NCBI GenBank assembly: GCA_945787155.1
Contig: CALZHD010000015.1
Span: 1-33,019, forward strand
Length of the DNA: 33,019 nucleotides
Source of the DNA: an uncultured Gammaproteobacteria bacterium
GTDB taxonomy: Bacteria; Pseudomonadota; Gammaproteobacteria; SZUA-140
Direction: 5' to 3'
The position numbers were made by a program, and so were the translations under genes. The notes beneath the pieces were generated by a model that worked only from the letters and a program-made list of their open reading frames with translations, searched no databases and was not told the DNA's origin. Positions 1-7,821 of the stretch are shown here, in pieces; positions within the stretch are counted from its first letter, which is position 1; each line of letters starts with the position of its first letter.

Positions 1-299
1 AATGCAGGAGCAGCTTTAGTGGGCGTAGAGCCATTGTGGTAGCAGTGTTGAGGCAACGAGAGAACGAAGTGAGCAAGGTTGTGCGAAAGCGCTGCGGACC
101 GCAGGGCGGTCGGGGAAAAAGGAATCAGCTGTCGCGTAAGTGAGTGAATTATTGGCATGGACGCCAAATAATTTTTAGAGAAGTAGCGACACAATCGTCA
201 TTTTCCTCTTTAATACTGCCTCTATATGGGAATGCTCTGAATTTAAGGTAGAATGGACTGCTTCGATTAATGAGTCGGCGTAGTCCAGAAAATAAATCT
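1..299. other. Non-coding region upstream of dnaX with several hairpins
   Basis: I see no convincing gene here. One frame is open from base 3 to a TGA at 141-143, but it resembles no family I know and has no visible start. The stretch holds two overlapping, mutually exclusive hairpins (CTGCG/CGCAG at 92-104 and GACCGC/GCGGTC at 97-111). It also holds a nested inverted repeat at 130-191 that includes a terminator-like stem. A possible -10 hexamer TAGAAT at 249-254 could serve dnaX, but no good -35 is visible. The SRP 4.5S RNA gene often found before dnaX is not recognisable: its conserved core is absent. Confidence 0.6.
147..176 (+). terminator. Terminator-like hairpin inside a nested inverted repeat
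   Basis: AATTATTGGC (147-156) pairs with GCCAA-A-TAATT (163-173), giving ten base pairs with one bulged A at 168 and a six-base loop. A run of five T (172-176) closes the element. An outer pair, TGTCGC (130-135) with GCGACA (186-191), encloses it. It could end a transcript entering from the left or be part of a dispersed palindromic repeat. The upstream gene is outside the window. Confidence 0.45.
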
Positions 300-1901
300 A
301 TGAGTTATCAAGTCATTGCGCGTAAGTGGCGGCCTAAGGTGTTTGCCGAGATGGTCGGGCAGGAGCATGTCCTACGAGCCATTATCAATGCGCTGGATAA
401 TGATCGCCTGCATCACGCCTTTCTGTTTACCGGTACCCGTGGGGTGGGGAAGACGACGATTGCGCGCATTCTCGCCAAATCCCTGAATTGTGAAACGGGT
501 ATTAGTTCGAAGCCTTGCGGGCAGTGTAGTGCCTGTCACGAGATCGATGAGGGCCGTTTTATCGATCTGATTGAGGTCGATGCGGCCTCGCGTACCAAGG
601 TCGAAGATACTCGTGAGCTGCTGGAGAATGTGCAGTACGCGCCGACACGCGGGCGTTATAAGGTCTATTTGATCGATGAGGTGCACATGCTCTCGACCCA
701 CAGTTTCAACGCGCTGTTGAAGACGCTGGAGGAGCCGCCGCCGCATGTGAAATTTCTGCTCGCGACCACCGATCCACAGCGTCTGCCGGTGACGATTCTG
801 TCGCGTTGCCTACAGTTTAATCTAAAACGCCTGCCGCAAAAGCTGATCAGCGAGCATCTGGCCTTTGTGCTGGGCGAAGAAAAGATAGAGTTTGATCAGC
901 CCTCGCTGACGTTACTGGCGCACTCAGCGGATGGCAGTATGCGCGATGCGTTGAGCCTGCTGGATCAGGCGATCGCCTATGGTGGTGGCAGCTTGGATCA
1001 GGTTGAGGTGCGCGAGATGCTCGGTTCAATCGATCAGCACCATGTGATGACATTGCTGAAAAGTCTGGCGGATCAGAATGGTGAGGCGTTGTTACAGCAG
1101 GTCGATGCACTGGCGCAACAATCACCGGATTTTGGCGGCGTACTGGCGGCGATGATCAGTGTATTACATCAGATTGCATTGGTTCAGGCAGTGCCGACAG
1201 CGCTGAATGACGAAACTGCTGAGCGTGATGAGATCATGGCGTTGGCGGCAAAGATGACGCCGGAAGATGCACAGCTCTTTTATCAGATTGCATTGTTGGG
1301 ACGTCGTGACCTTGAGCTGGCCCCAGAGCCACGTAGCGGTTTTGAGATGGTATTGCTGCGCATGTTGTCATTCCGACCTACGAGTGCAGCGATGCCGCAG
1401 GCATCGAACAAGGGTGGGACGAAGGTCGCACCTGCTGCAGCTAGTAGCGCGGTGGTTCCTGCTTCGACTGCTGCTGCAACGGCAAGCGTAAATAAAATGG
1501 TAGCCGCACCTGCCACAACCATCAGTAATGAGTGGAGTGAGGTTGTGGCTGCGCTCAATCTCAGAGGCGCAGTGCGTAGCCTGGCGGTGAATTCCTCGCT
1601 GCTTGAGCGCACCGACACCACGCTCACCCTGTTATTAGATGAGGGTCACGCGCATCTGCGCAACAACAAGTTTGAACAGCGCTTTGAAGAGGCATTGCAG
1701 CAGTACTTCGGACAAAAATTAAAGTTGGTGATGAATGTGGGTGCACCTGAAGCCGAGACACCAGCATCTAAGGAGGTGCGTGTCGCGGGTGAACGTAAAC
1801 AGACAGCATTGGAGACGATCGAAGGTGACGCCAATGTAAAATCACTGCAAGAGGCCTTTGGTGCGCAGGTGATACCAGAGTCGGTGATCGCCATTGATTG
1901 A
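300..1901 (+). CDS. dnaX: DNA polymerase III subunit tau (clamp loader ATPase)
   Basis: DnaX is the AAA+ motor of the clamp loader, opening the beta clamp and loading it on primed DNA while bridging polymerase cores. The product is 533 aa from the ATG at 300, where the family's typical N-terminus MSYQVxARKWRP begins. An in-frame ATG at 270 would add ten unconserved residues. Visible motifs are Walker A GTRGVGKT (about 45-52), a zinc module with cysteines 64, 73, 76 and 79, Walker B LIDEVH (124-129) and the LLKTLEEPP segment. Residues from about 370 to 420 form an Ala/Ser/Thr-rich linker, followed by a tau C-terminal domain. The protein is shorter than the 643 aa E. coli tau. I find no A-AAA-AAG slippery heptamer after the ATPase domains, so a frameshifted gamma product like that of E. 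coli is not apparent. It leads a dnaX-ybaB-recR cluster. Confidence 0.96.
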   Translation: MSYQVIARKWRPKVFAEMVGQEHVLRAIINALDNDRLHHAFLFTGTRGVGKTTIARILAKSLNCETGISSKPCGQCSACHEIDEGRFIDLIEVDAASRTKVEDTRELLENVQYAPTRGRYKVYLIDEVHMLSTHSFNALLKTLEEPPPHVKFLLATTDPQRLPVTILSRCLQFNLKRLPQKLISEHLAFVLGEEKIEFDQPSLTLLAHSADGSMRDALSLLDQAIAYGGGSLDQVEVREMLGSIDQHHVMTLLKSLADQNGEALLQQVDALAQQSPDFGGVLAAMISVLHQIALVQAVPTALNDETAERDEIMALAAKMTPEDAQLFYQIALLGRRDLELAPEPRSGFEMVLLRMLSFRPTSAAMPQASNKGGTKVAPAAASSAVVPASTAAATASVNKMVAAPATTISNEWSEVVAALNLRGAVRSLAVNSSLLERTDTTLTLLLDEGHAHLRNNKFEQRFEEALQQYFGQKLKLVMNVGAPEAETPASKEVRVAGERKQTALETIEGDANVKSLQEAFGAQVIPESVIAID

Positions 1902-1968
1902 TGTAGGCTGGCAAAGCATGGCAGTCGTTATTTTTTGGTAATAGATGATTCAAGAGCGAGGTAAGATT

Positions 1969-2292
1969 ATGAAAGGCGGGTTAGGTAATTTGATGAAGCA
2001 GGCACAACAGATGCAGGCTGATATGCAGAAGGCGCAGGAAGAGCTGGCCAATCTGGAAGTGACCGGTCAGGCCGGTGGCGATATGGTCAGTGTGGTGATG
2101 ACGGGACGACACGATGTGCGTCGTGTCTCTATCGATGACAGCCTGTTGCAGGACGATAAGGATATGCTGGAAGATCTGATTGCCGCGGCCGTGAATGACG
2201 CCGTGCGCAAGGTTGAGAAAGAGAGTCAGGAGCGCATGTCGAGCATGACTAGCGGCATGCCGCTTCCTCCGGGAATGAAACTGCCATTTTGA
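1969..2292 (+). CDS. ybaB: YbaB/EbfC family nucleoid-associated protein
   Basis: A small DNA-binding protein of the YbaB/EbfC family, which forms tweezer-like dimers and co-occurs with dnaX and recR. The product is 107 aa from the ATG at 1969, preceded by GAGGT at 1958-1962 with six-base spacing. An upstream in-frame ATG at 1945 lacks conserved residues and a good ribosome site. The N-terminus [16 protein letters not shown] and the C-terminal [11 protein letters not shown] are hallmark segments; the first 30 residues are a predicted coiled helix rich in Gln and Met. It lies 67 bp after dnaX and 40 bp before recR, so the three are probably cotranscribed. Its role in recombination or nucleoid structure is inferred from family and context. 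Confidence 0.95.
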   Translation: MKGGLGNLMKQAQQMQADMQKAQEELANLEVTGQAGGDMVSVVMTGRHDVRRVSIDDSLLQDDKDMLEDLIAAAVNDAVRKVEKESQERMSSMTSGMPLPPGMKLPF

Positions 2293-2332
2293 TGATTGTG
2301 ATTTGGCCGTCATCAGGTCTGGTTGTTGAGTA

Positions 2333-2929
2333 ATGGTAGATAGTTCACTGATTGGGCGGCTGATTGAGGCGTTGCGTTGTCTGCCTGGTGTAGGGCCGAA
2401 GTCGGCACAGCGCATGACCTTTCATCTGCTGGAGCGTGATCGCGACGGAGCAAGGCGGTTAGCGCAGGCCTTATTGGTGGCCGCTGATCAAGTCGGCAAC
2501 TGTCAGGTGTGCCGTACGTTGAGTGAAGATGATGTATGTCGAATCTGCGCCAATCAGGGGCGTGATCGTAGTCAGCTCTGCGTTGTTGAGATGCCGGCCG
2601 ATGTGCAGGCCGTAGAGCAGTCAGCGGCCTATCGCGGGATTTATTTTGTGTTGATGGGGCATCTCTCTCCAATCGATGGTATCGGTCCGGATGATATTGG
2701 GCTGGATCGTCTGGCGCAGCGTCTTGATGAGGGTGAGGTCAAGGAGGTGATCCTGGCGGCAAATCCAACGGTAGAAGGTGAGGCGACCTCGCATTATATT
2801 GCAGAGCTGGCGCGTGCCCGAGGCATCAAATCGACGCGAATTGCCTATGGCGTTCCGTTTGGTGGAGAGCTTGAATATGTGGATGGTGGAACGTTGTCAC
2901 ATGCCTTCACGGGGCGGCGAGAGGTCTGA
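2333..2929 (+). CDS. recR: Recombination mediator protein RecR
   Basis: RecR works with RecF and RecO to load RecA on SSB-coated single-stranded gaps. The product is 198 aa, the usual length. It shows a helix-hairpin-helix DNA-binding segment ([15 protein letters not shown], residues about 14-28), a four-cysteine zinc finger (C57, C60, C69, C72) and a Toprim domain starting at about residue 80 ([10 protein letters not shown], then [15 protein letters not shown]). A Walker-like C-terminal segment ends in [26 protein letters not shown], also typical. It is the last gene of the dnaX-ybaB-recR cluster. The ribosome site before the ATG is weak (TTGAG), which suggests dependence on readthrough from ybaB. 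Confidence 0.97.
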   Translation: MVDSSLIGRLIEALRCLPGVGPKSAQRMTFHLLERDRDGARRLAQALLVAADQVGNCQVCRTLSEDDVCRICANQGRDRSQLCVVEMPADVQAVEQSAAYRGIYFVLMGHLSPIDGIGPDDIGLDRLAQRLDEGEVKEVILAANPTVEGEATSHYIAELARARGIKSTRIAYGVPFGGELEYVDGGTLSHAFTGRREV

Positions 2930-3070
2930 ATGTGATGTTTATCACTGAGCATCAGAATATGGCATGTTACCTTTCAATATAATATTGTGAAATATATAGG
3001 GAATATTGATTATATAATCCCCCTCTCTTTATGTAGTCTTGATATACTTAATAATGATGTTTTCGTGGGA

Positions 3071-3114
3071 GAGGCACTTCGGTGACGCGAGAAGCCTCAA
3101 GGATAAAGGTGCCT
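3071..3114 (+). promoter_or_regulatory. nsrR leader with competing hairpins near the ribosome site
   Basis: GAGGC (3071-3075) can pair with GCCTC (3094-3098), enclosing a CAC-TTCG-GTG mini-hairpin with a UUCG tetraloop. Alternatively AGGCAC (3072-3077) pairs with GTGCCT (3109-3114), which would bury the end of the AAAGG ribosome site at 3105-3109. The two pairings exclude each other. Several AT-rich -10-like hexamers lie upstream (TATAAT 3013-3018, TATACT 3043-3048), so the start of transcription is unclear. Regulatory function is inference only. Confidence 0.35.
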
Positions 3115-3116
3115 GA

Positions 3117-3590
3117 ATGCAGTTAACACTCTATACAGATTATTCCTTCCGTGTGTTGATCTATCTGGGTCTGAAAGGTGAGGGGCTGGCGACGATCACC
3201 GAGATCTCGGAAAACTACGAGATTTCTCGTAACCACCTGGTTAAAGTGGTGCACAATCTTTCCAATAACGGTTTCATTCATACCGTACGTGGCAAGGGTG
3301 GTGGTATGCGGCTTGCCTTTGCGCCGGAGGATATCAATGTAGGTACCGTAGTGCGTGCTACGGAAAAGAATTTTAATATTGTTGAATGTTTTGATCGTGA
3401 TAACAGTAATTGTCCAATCACGCCGGTGTGTGCGCTAAAGGGCGCGCTCAAAGAAGCAAGTCGTAACTTTATTGGTGTGCTGGATCGATATACGTTGGCG
3501 GATGTGTTGGTCAATCGTGATGAGCTTGCGGGTTCATTCAAGTCGATCAAGATTGTCGAGCAGCAGCCACCCGTGGCGTTGAGTTCCTAG
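3117..3590 (+). CDS. nsrR: Rrf2-family nitric-oxide-sensing repressor NsrR
   Basis: NsrR is an iron-sulfur repressor that leaves its operators when nitric oxide attacks the cluster, releasing NO-detoxifying genes. The 157 aa product has the Rrf2 winged helix (MQLTLYTDYSFRVLIYLG, then SRNHLVKVVHNLSNNGF and TVRGKGGG). Three cluster-ligand cysteines are at 91, 99 and 105. E. coli NsrR has cysteines at 91, 96 and 102 in a comparable context ending ITPxCxLKxAL, which this protein also has (PITPVCALKGAL), so I prefer NsrR over IscR or another Rrf2 member. The first gap is three residues longer here. No NO-detoxification gene sits next to it; it appears monocistronic, with AAAGG 7 bases before the ATG. 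Its stop codon overlaps that of rsgA. Confidence 0.88.
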   Translation: MQLTLYTDYSFRVLIYLGLKGEGLATITEISENYEISRNHLVKVVHNLSNNGFIHTVRGKGGGMRLAFAPEDINVGTVVRATEKNFNIVECFDRDNSNCPITPVCALKGALKEASRNFIGVLDRYTLADVLVNRDELAGSFKSIKIVEQQPPVALSS

Positions 3591-4510
3591 TCGCTACTGT
3601 TAATGTCGTTATAGATATTGTAGTAACTTTCCATCCGCACTGAACTGATCTTTCCTTCCTTCGCTGCTGCCTCAATGGCGCAGCCATCATTGTGGCGGTG
3701 GCTGCAATTTCTGAATTTACATGCGCCCAAATAGGGCTGGAACTCTCTAAAACCCAGTGCTAGTTGCGTGGCGTCGACTTTCCACAGGCCAAACTCACGT
3801 ACACCGGGGGAGTCGATCAGGTGACCGCCCTGTTGCAGGTGGTAGAGCATGGTGGTGGTGGTGGTGTGTTTGCCGAGTCCCGAGTGAGCTGAGACTTCGT
3901 TGGTACGAATCGCCAGTTCCGGCATGATGGCATTGATCAATGATGATTTTCCAGCACCAGACTCACCCACAAAGATACTGGTTTTATCGCAAAGCTGGGC
4001 ATTCAATGCCTCGATCCCTATCTGGGCCTTGGTGCTCGTCAGCAGTGTGCTGTAGCCAATTGCCTGATAAATTTTCAGTGCCAGCTCCATTCGCTCGATG
4101 GTTTTTGGTGAGGCAAGATCACACTTGTTGAGCAGGATCAGTGGTGTCGCGCCGAGCAACTCTGTTGCGACGATATAGCGATCGGTCAGCGCACTGTTGA
4201 ACTCATAGCTGGCTTCTTCATCGCCGACGTCGGGAATGGCGTTGACGATGATCAGTTGATCGATGTTGGCCGCGGTCTCTTTGGGTTGCCCACGGCGATC
4301 GGGGCGTGTCAGCACGCCACGGCGAGGCATCACTGCAGTGATCACACCACCATCGCCACTGACCTCCCATGTCACAAAGTCGCCACATAGCGGTGATAAT
4401 TTTTTGCGGCTGACACACTGGGTGATCGTACCGTTACTGCCTTCAACCGCGTAGAAATTGCTATAGCGTGCGATTACGAGTCCATTGTGTCCGTCTGGAA
4501 ATATGATCAT
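3587..4510 (-). CDS. rsgA: Ribosome small subunit biogenesis GTPase RsgA
   Basis: RsgA checks late maturation of the 30S subunit. The 307 aa product has an N-terminal OB-fold region (about 1-75) and a circularly permuted GTPase with motifs in the order G4 NKCD (128-131), G1 GESGAGKS (182-189) and G3 DSPG (233-236). A C-terminal zinc finger follows, with C264, C269, H271 and C277. The permuted order is diagnostic of the YjeQ/YlqF group and the zinc finger of RsgA. The gene lies 45 bp behind the M48 protease gene on the same strand and is probably cotranscribed with it. Its TAG stop shares the palindrome CTAG (3587-3590) with the convergent nsrR stop. The start at 4510 gives a somewhat short N-terminus, so it is less certain than the rest. 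Confidence 0.95.
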   Translation of the reverse strand: MIIFPDGHNGLVIARYSNFYAVEGSNGTITQCVSRKKLSPLCGDFVTWEVSGDGGVITAVMPRRGVLTRPDRRGQPKETAANIDQLIIVNAIPDVGDEEASYEFNSALTDRYIVATELLGATPLILLNKCDLASPKTIERMELALKIYQAIGYSTLLTSTKAQIGIEALNAQLCDKTSIFVGESGAGKSSLINAIMPELAIRTNEVSAHSGLGKHTTTTTMLYHLQQGGHLIDSPGVREFGLWKVDATQLALGFREFQPYLGACKFRNCSHRHNDGCAIEAAAKEGKISSVRMESYYNIYNDINSSD

Positions 4511-4555
4511 CGAACTTGTCGATTCGCTATTTCTGAAAGCCTTTGCAGCACTGGA

Positions 4556-5800
4556 TTACTCCCTTTTTCTGGCAAGGTGCGCAACCCTGACAGGTGCGGG
4601 TGGGTGAGAGTCATGAAAGGCAGAATAAAGACTGTCTGGTGTCAGTGTCGCGGCATTCTCTTCGTACATTTTTACCAGCGCATTAATTAGATCTTCGGCT
4701 TCAGCATGTTCGGCCGCAAAATCATCGGCCTCGAACTCATGTTTGCGTGAGACGCGAGACATGATTGGCCCTATGAAAAAGGTAAATACGGGTGTGACCA
4801 GGATAAACAACATCAGTGCGGTGTGGGTCGATGGTGTCTCGATACCGAGGCCGAGGTAGAACCACTGCTGGTTGATTAACCAGCCGAGTAGCGCCAGTGC
4901 TACGAGGCTCATTGCCGCCGTTGAGAATAACCGTTTTTTGATGTGACCATGTTTAAAGTGGCCTAGCTCGTGCGCGAGCACGGCCTCTATCTCTTCCGTT
5001 GAAAGTGATTCGATCAATGTGTCGTAAAAGACGATTCGCTTGTTGGTACCAAGCCCGGTGAAATAGGCGTTACCGTGGCCGGAACGTCGCGAGCCATCCA
5101 TCACAAAGATGCCGTTGCTGCTGAAACCGGTCTTCTGCATCAGGGTCTCGATGCGTTGTTTCAGTTCCTGATCTTCTAGCGGCTGAAATTTGTTGAAGAG
5201 CGGAGAAATGAAGGCTGGGTAAGCCCACATCATAAAGAAGATAAAAGCCATCCACACCAGCCACACATAGAGCCACCACAGGCTGCCTGACTGCTGCATC
5301 AGCCACAGGACGATCCATGCCAGCGGGATGCCAAAGGCGAGCGAGATTGCGATCGTCTTAAGGGTATCGGTGATAAAGAGCTTTGGCGTGCTTTTATTAA
5401 AGCCGAAGCGCTCCTCGATGAAAAATGTTTTGTATGCCGAGATTGGCAGATCAAGCAGGCTGCCGATGACAAAGGCGCTGACGAGCACCCCGACACCGGT
5501 AGTGAGTGGTGATAGCTCCAGTGCCAGCCATGCATTATCGAGCAGGTTGAGGCCTCCGCCGATGGTCCAGCAGAGCAGCAGCAGTGTGGCGATAATCAGA
5601 TCAAGGATTCCGAGGCTGATGTTAGTGGTAGTGTAGTCTGCAGCCTTGTGATGGGCATCCAGCGAGATCTTGCTGTCGAACGGTGCAGGCACCGCCCCTC
5701 GGTTGTTGGTGACACAGCGTGTTTGACGTAGGCCAAGCCAGATCTGCACACTGAGCGTGAGTGCTGCCATGAGTAGAAATGTCACTGAAAATGTATTCAT
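4556..5800 (-). CDS. Ste24-type M48 family membrane metalloprotease
   Basis: An integral-membrane zinc protease of the CAAX prenyl protease 1 (Ste24) type within peptidase family M48. The bacterial members are thought to act in membrane protein quality control; the substrate is unknown. The product is 414 aa with an N-terminal membrane segment (1-25), further segments at about 63-82, 98-120, 147-168 and 175-200, the zinc motif HELGH (277-281) and two more segments at about 293-312 and 328-348. The likely third ligand is the first Glu of EFEAD (about 355). It ends SHPPAPVRVAHL, typical of the subfamily. GGAG lies 6 bases before the ATG, inside the last copy of a 13-bp tandem repeat. Divergent from orn and followed by rsgA, an arrangement I recall from several proteobacteria. 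Confidence 0.92.
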   Translation of the reverse strand: MNTFSVTFLLMAALTLSVQIWLGLRQTRCVTNNRGAVPAPFDSKISLDAHHKAADYTTTNISLGILDLIIATLLLLCWTIGGGLNLLDNAWLALELSPLTTGVGVLVSAFVIGSLLDLPISAYKTFFIEERFGFNKSTPKLFITDTLKTIAISLAFGIPLAWIVLWLMQQSGSLWWLYVWLVWMAFIFFMMWAYPAFISPLFNKFQPLEDQELKQRIETLMQKTGFSSNGIFVMDGSRRSGHGNAYFTGLGTNKRIVFYDTLIESLSTEEIEAVLAHELGHFKHGHIKKRLFSTAAMSLVALALLGWLINQQWFYLGLGIETPSTHTALMLFILVTPVFTFFIGPIMSRVSRKHEFEADDFAAEHAEAEDLINALVKMYEENAATLTPDSLYSAFHDSHPPAPVRVAHLARKRE

Positions 5801-5804
5801 TTAT

Positions 5805-5856
5805 CTCCGATTCCGTTATCCGATCCCGCTATCCGAGCCCGCTATCCGACCCAGTT
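5805..5856. repeat. 13-bp tandem repeat, four copies, in the M48 protease leader
   Basis: Four adjacent 13-base units: CTCCGATTCCGTT (5805-5817), ATCCGATCCCGCT (5818-5830), ATCCGAGCCCGCT (5831-5843) and ATCCGACCCAGTT (5844-5856). Copies 2 and 3 differ at one base. On the minus strand each unit contains a purine-rich GGAT or GGAG. The copy nearest the start codon supplies the GGAG ribosome site of the M48 protease gene. The array lies between the divergent starts of that gene and orn. Confidence 0.85.
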
Positions 5857-5876
5857 ACGCGACGCGCGTGACACTC

Positions 5877-5885
5877 TGGTACAAT
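5877..5885 (+). promoter_or_regulatory. Extended -10 promoter for orn
   Basis: TG-G-TACAAT (TG 5877-5878, hexamer 5880-5885) matches an extended -10 element. The best -35 match is poor (TTACGC at 5855-5860, 19-base spacer), as is common for extended -10 promoters. Predicted start is near 5892, leaving a leader of about 54 bases before the orn ATG at 5946. Confidence 0.5.
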
Positions 5886-5945
5886 GCGCATTAAAATCAT
5901 TAAATTAATTTAGTCTCTAATTTAGCCTGGGAAGAGTTTACCACT

Positions 5946-6494
5946 ATGCCGCAAAGCCCCAACAACCTTGTTTGGCTCGATCTGGAAATGACAGGTCTGC
6001 TCCCTGAGCAGGATTATATCATTGAGATCGCCACGATCGTTACCGATAGCGAACTGAATGTACTCGAAGAAGGGCCGGTGTTCGCCATTCATCAAAGTGA
6101 TGAGGTGTTGAATGGTATGGATGAATGGAATACGCGTCAGCACGGGCGCTCAGGGCTGGTTGATCGGGTGCGAGAGAGTAAGATTACGACGGCTGAAGCG
6201 GCGCGCGAGACGCTCGATTTTATCCAGAAGCATGTGCCTGCACGACAATCACCGATGTGTGGTAACAGCATCTGTCAGGATCGTCGTTTTATGTATCGCC
6301 TGATGCCGGAGCTTGAAGCCTATTTTCATTATCGTAATCTCGATGTCAGTACGTTGAAAGAGTTGTCACGTCGCTGGTCACCAGAGGTTTATAAAGGGTT
6401 TAGCAAAGAGTCTTCACATCTGGCGATGGATGATATTCGTGACTCGATCAATGAGCTTAAACATTATCGCGAGCATTTTATCCAGTTGTCGTAG
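5946..6494 (+). CDS. orn: Oligoribonuclease
   Basis: Orn is a 3'-5' exoribonuclease that finishes RNA decay by cutting dinucleotides, including pGpG from cyclic di-GMP breakdown. The product is 182 aa, the standard length, and has the full DEDDh set: D12 and E14 (in DLEMTG), D112, H158 and D163, the same numbering as E. coli Orn. The ribosome site GGAAGAG lies about 10 bases before the ATG. It is divergent from the M48 protease gene and followed, 51 bp on, by the beta-propeller gene. A PilZ protein elsewhere in the window indicates that cyclic di-GMP is used by this cell, which fits the pGpG role. Confidence 0.97.
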   Translation: MPQSPNNLVWLDLEMTGLLPEQDYIIEIATIVTDSELNVLEEGPVFAIHQSDEVLNGMDEWNTRQHGRSGLVDRVRESKITTAEAARETLDFIQKHVPARQSPMCGNSICQDRRFMYRLMPELEAYFHYRNLDVSTLKELSRRWSPEVYKGFSKESSHLAMDDIRDSINELKHYREHFIQLS

Positions 6495-6545
6495 TATTAA
6501 TATTAATTCGATTTAGTTTGTTTATTCAGTTTATAGGAGTCGCGG

Positions 6546-7814
6546 ATGAGTAATGCTTCGCAGGCGTGGCGAGTTGCCATGCATATCAACAAGGGTGAAA
6601 CGGGTTCTGTCGTCATCGTCAGTCACGATGGTGCAAAGACGAGCGTTACTAAGATCCCATCGACTCATGCTGAGAGTGATGCGCGAGAGCAGGTCTTCAT
6701 CGGTGTCGCCTCTGGTGGCGCTGCCATCCAGATGGATGCCAACAGTCAGGCGATCAATCATCAGGGTACCTTTATTGCCGAGAGCTATGTGCCTTACGGC
6801 TATCCACATCTTGATGGTGATACCCACTGGTACTCATACGATGGTGATAAAGAGACCGGTGAAGATCGACAGGCTTGCCCCGCGGGGGGCGCGCCGATGC
6901 TGGTGGTACGCAATACCGGGGAAAGTGCTGAGGTGGTGAAGATGGTCTGCCTGGGACGAGGCCATCATGTGGTCGCCTTTTCTGCACCGACTAAAATCAA
7001 CTCCGCTATCCCTGAATATGCCTTTGTCAGTAATCTGCAGGATGGCAATATCGTGGTGTTGGGTAATGATCCTGCCGATGCGGACCATTATCTACAGGTG
7101 ATCAAGATCATCGACCTGTGTGAGCCGGAGAAAGAGAAGAGCGGTGAGCACTGCACTCCGAATAATGCCTTTCCACACGGCATGGCGTTTTCGCCACTGA
7201 CCGGCAAGATTTATTGCCTCAATAACGGTTACGCCTCCATCGTTGTCATCGATCCTGTGTCGCTTGAGATCGATTCACGTCTACAGATGAAGATGAGCAG
7301 TAACCTGTTGCTGAGTAACGATGGTCGTTACCTGATTGGCAAAGGGGCTGACCGTAAAAATGACCCTGAGCATGTGATGGGGCGCATCTCGGTGGTCGAT
7401 GTAATGAGTGGCAATACCGAAACCGTGATTGACCTGCCCGATATCTATCCCAGTACCTATCGCTTCAATCGCGATGGCAGCAAGCTTTATGTCACGACCG
7501 CCGCCACGGGTAAGGGTGTGCAGCGTGATAATGTGAAGATGGATCTGTTACAGGTCTATGATGCGACAGCACTGCCTGCACTCACGCTGGTGAAAGAGGT
7601 CAAGGTGGGGGTGGCTGACTGTGGCCGTCGTCCATTGGCCTACATTGCATCGGAACAGGGGCCGGACCGTCTCTTTATTCCTAATCCGACTGACGGCACG
7701 CTCACCGTACTGGATGGTGCTACTGAAGCAGTACTGGAAACCATCGATATCGACGAGGGTGATGCCAGAGAGATCACGTTCTCATTTTGGGATGGGACGA
7801 TCAGCGGTAGCTAA
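6546..7814 (+). CDS. Cytosolic beta-propeller protein of unknown function
   Basis: I do not recognise this 422 aa protein as a named family. Its central and C-terminal parts show repeated segments of YVTN/lactonase-like propellers, such as AFVSNLQDGNIVVLGND, GKIYCLNNGYASIVVIDPVSLEI, SKLYVTTAATGKG and DRLFIPNPTDGTLTVLDGATEAVLETIDI, each one blade-like turn. There is no signal peptide or membrane segment, which is unusual because most bacterial YVTN propellers are exported. Six cysteines (in QACPAGG, MVCLGRGHH, DLCEPE, GEHCTP, IYCLNN and ADCGRR) and a His pair could bind metal, but that is inference. A strong ribosome site AGGAG (6535-6539) lies 6 bases before the ATG. It follows orn by 51 bp and meets queG tail-to-tail with a 7-bp gap. 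It could be a scaffold or an enzyme; I assign none. Confidence 0.7.
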   Translation: MSNASQAWRVAMHINKGETGSVVIVSHDGAKTSVTKIPSTHAESDAREQVFIGVASGGAAIQMDANSQAINHQGTFIAESYVPYGYPHLDGDTHWYSYDGDKETGEDRQACPAGGAPMLVVRNTGESAEVVKMVCLGRGHHVVAFSAPTKINSAIPEYAFVSNLQDGNIVVLGNDPADADHYLQVIKIIDLCEPEKEKSGEHCTPNNAFPHGMAFSPLTGKIYCLNNGYASIVVIDPVSLEIDSRLQMKMSSNLLLSNDGRYLIGKGADRKNDPEHVMGRISVVDVMSGNTETVIDLPDIYPSTYRFNRDGSKLYVTTAATGKGVQRDNVKMDLLQVYDATALPALTLVKEVKVGVADCGRRPLAYIASEQGPDRLFIPNPTDGTLTVLDGATEAVLETIDIDEGDAREITFSFWDGTISGS

Positions 7815-7821
7815 ACCGGTG

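Noticed and set aside
1-299. 4.5S SRP RNA gene upstream of dnaX
   Set aside because: The gene is often found here, but the conserved SRP core (GGTCAGG followed by GGAAGCAGCC) is absent on both strands.
1590-1901. Programmed frameshift giving a short gamma form of DnaX
   Set aside because: No A-AAA-AAG slippery heptamer or comparable site is present after the ATPase domains; only short A runs occur.
3060-3116. Known riboswitch (glycine, guanidine or fluoride class) before nsrR
   Set aside because: The GAGAGGC and UUCG parts look structured but none of the conserved aptamer cores match.
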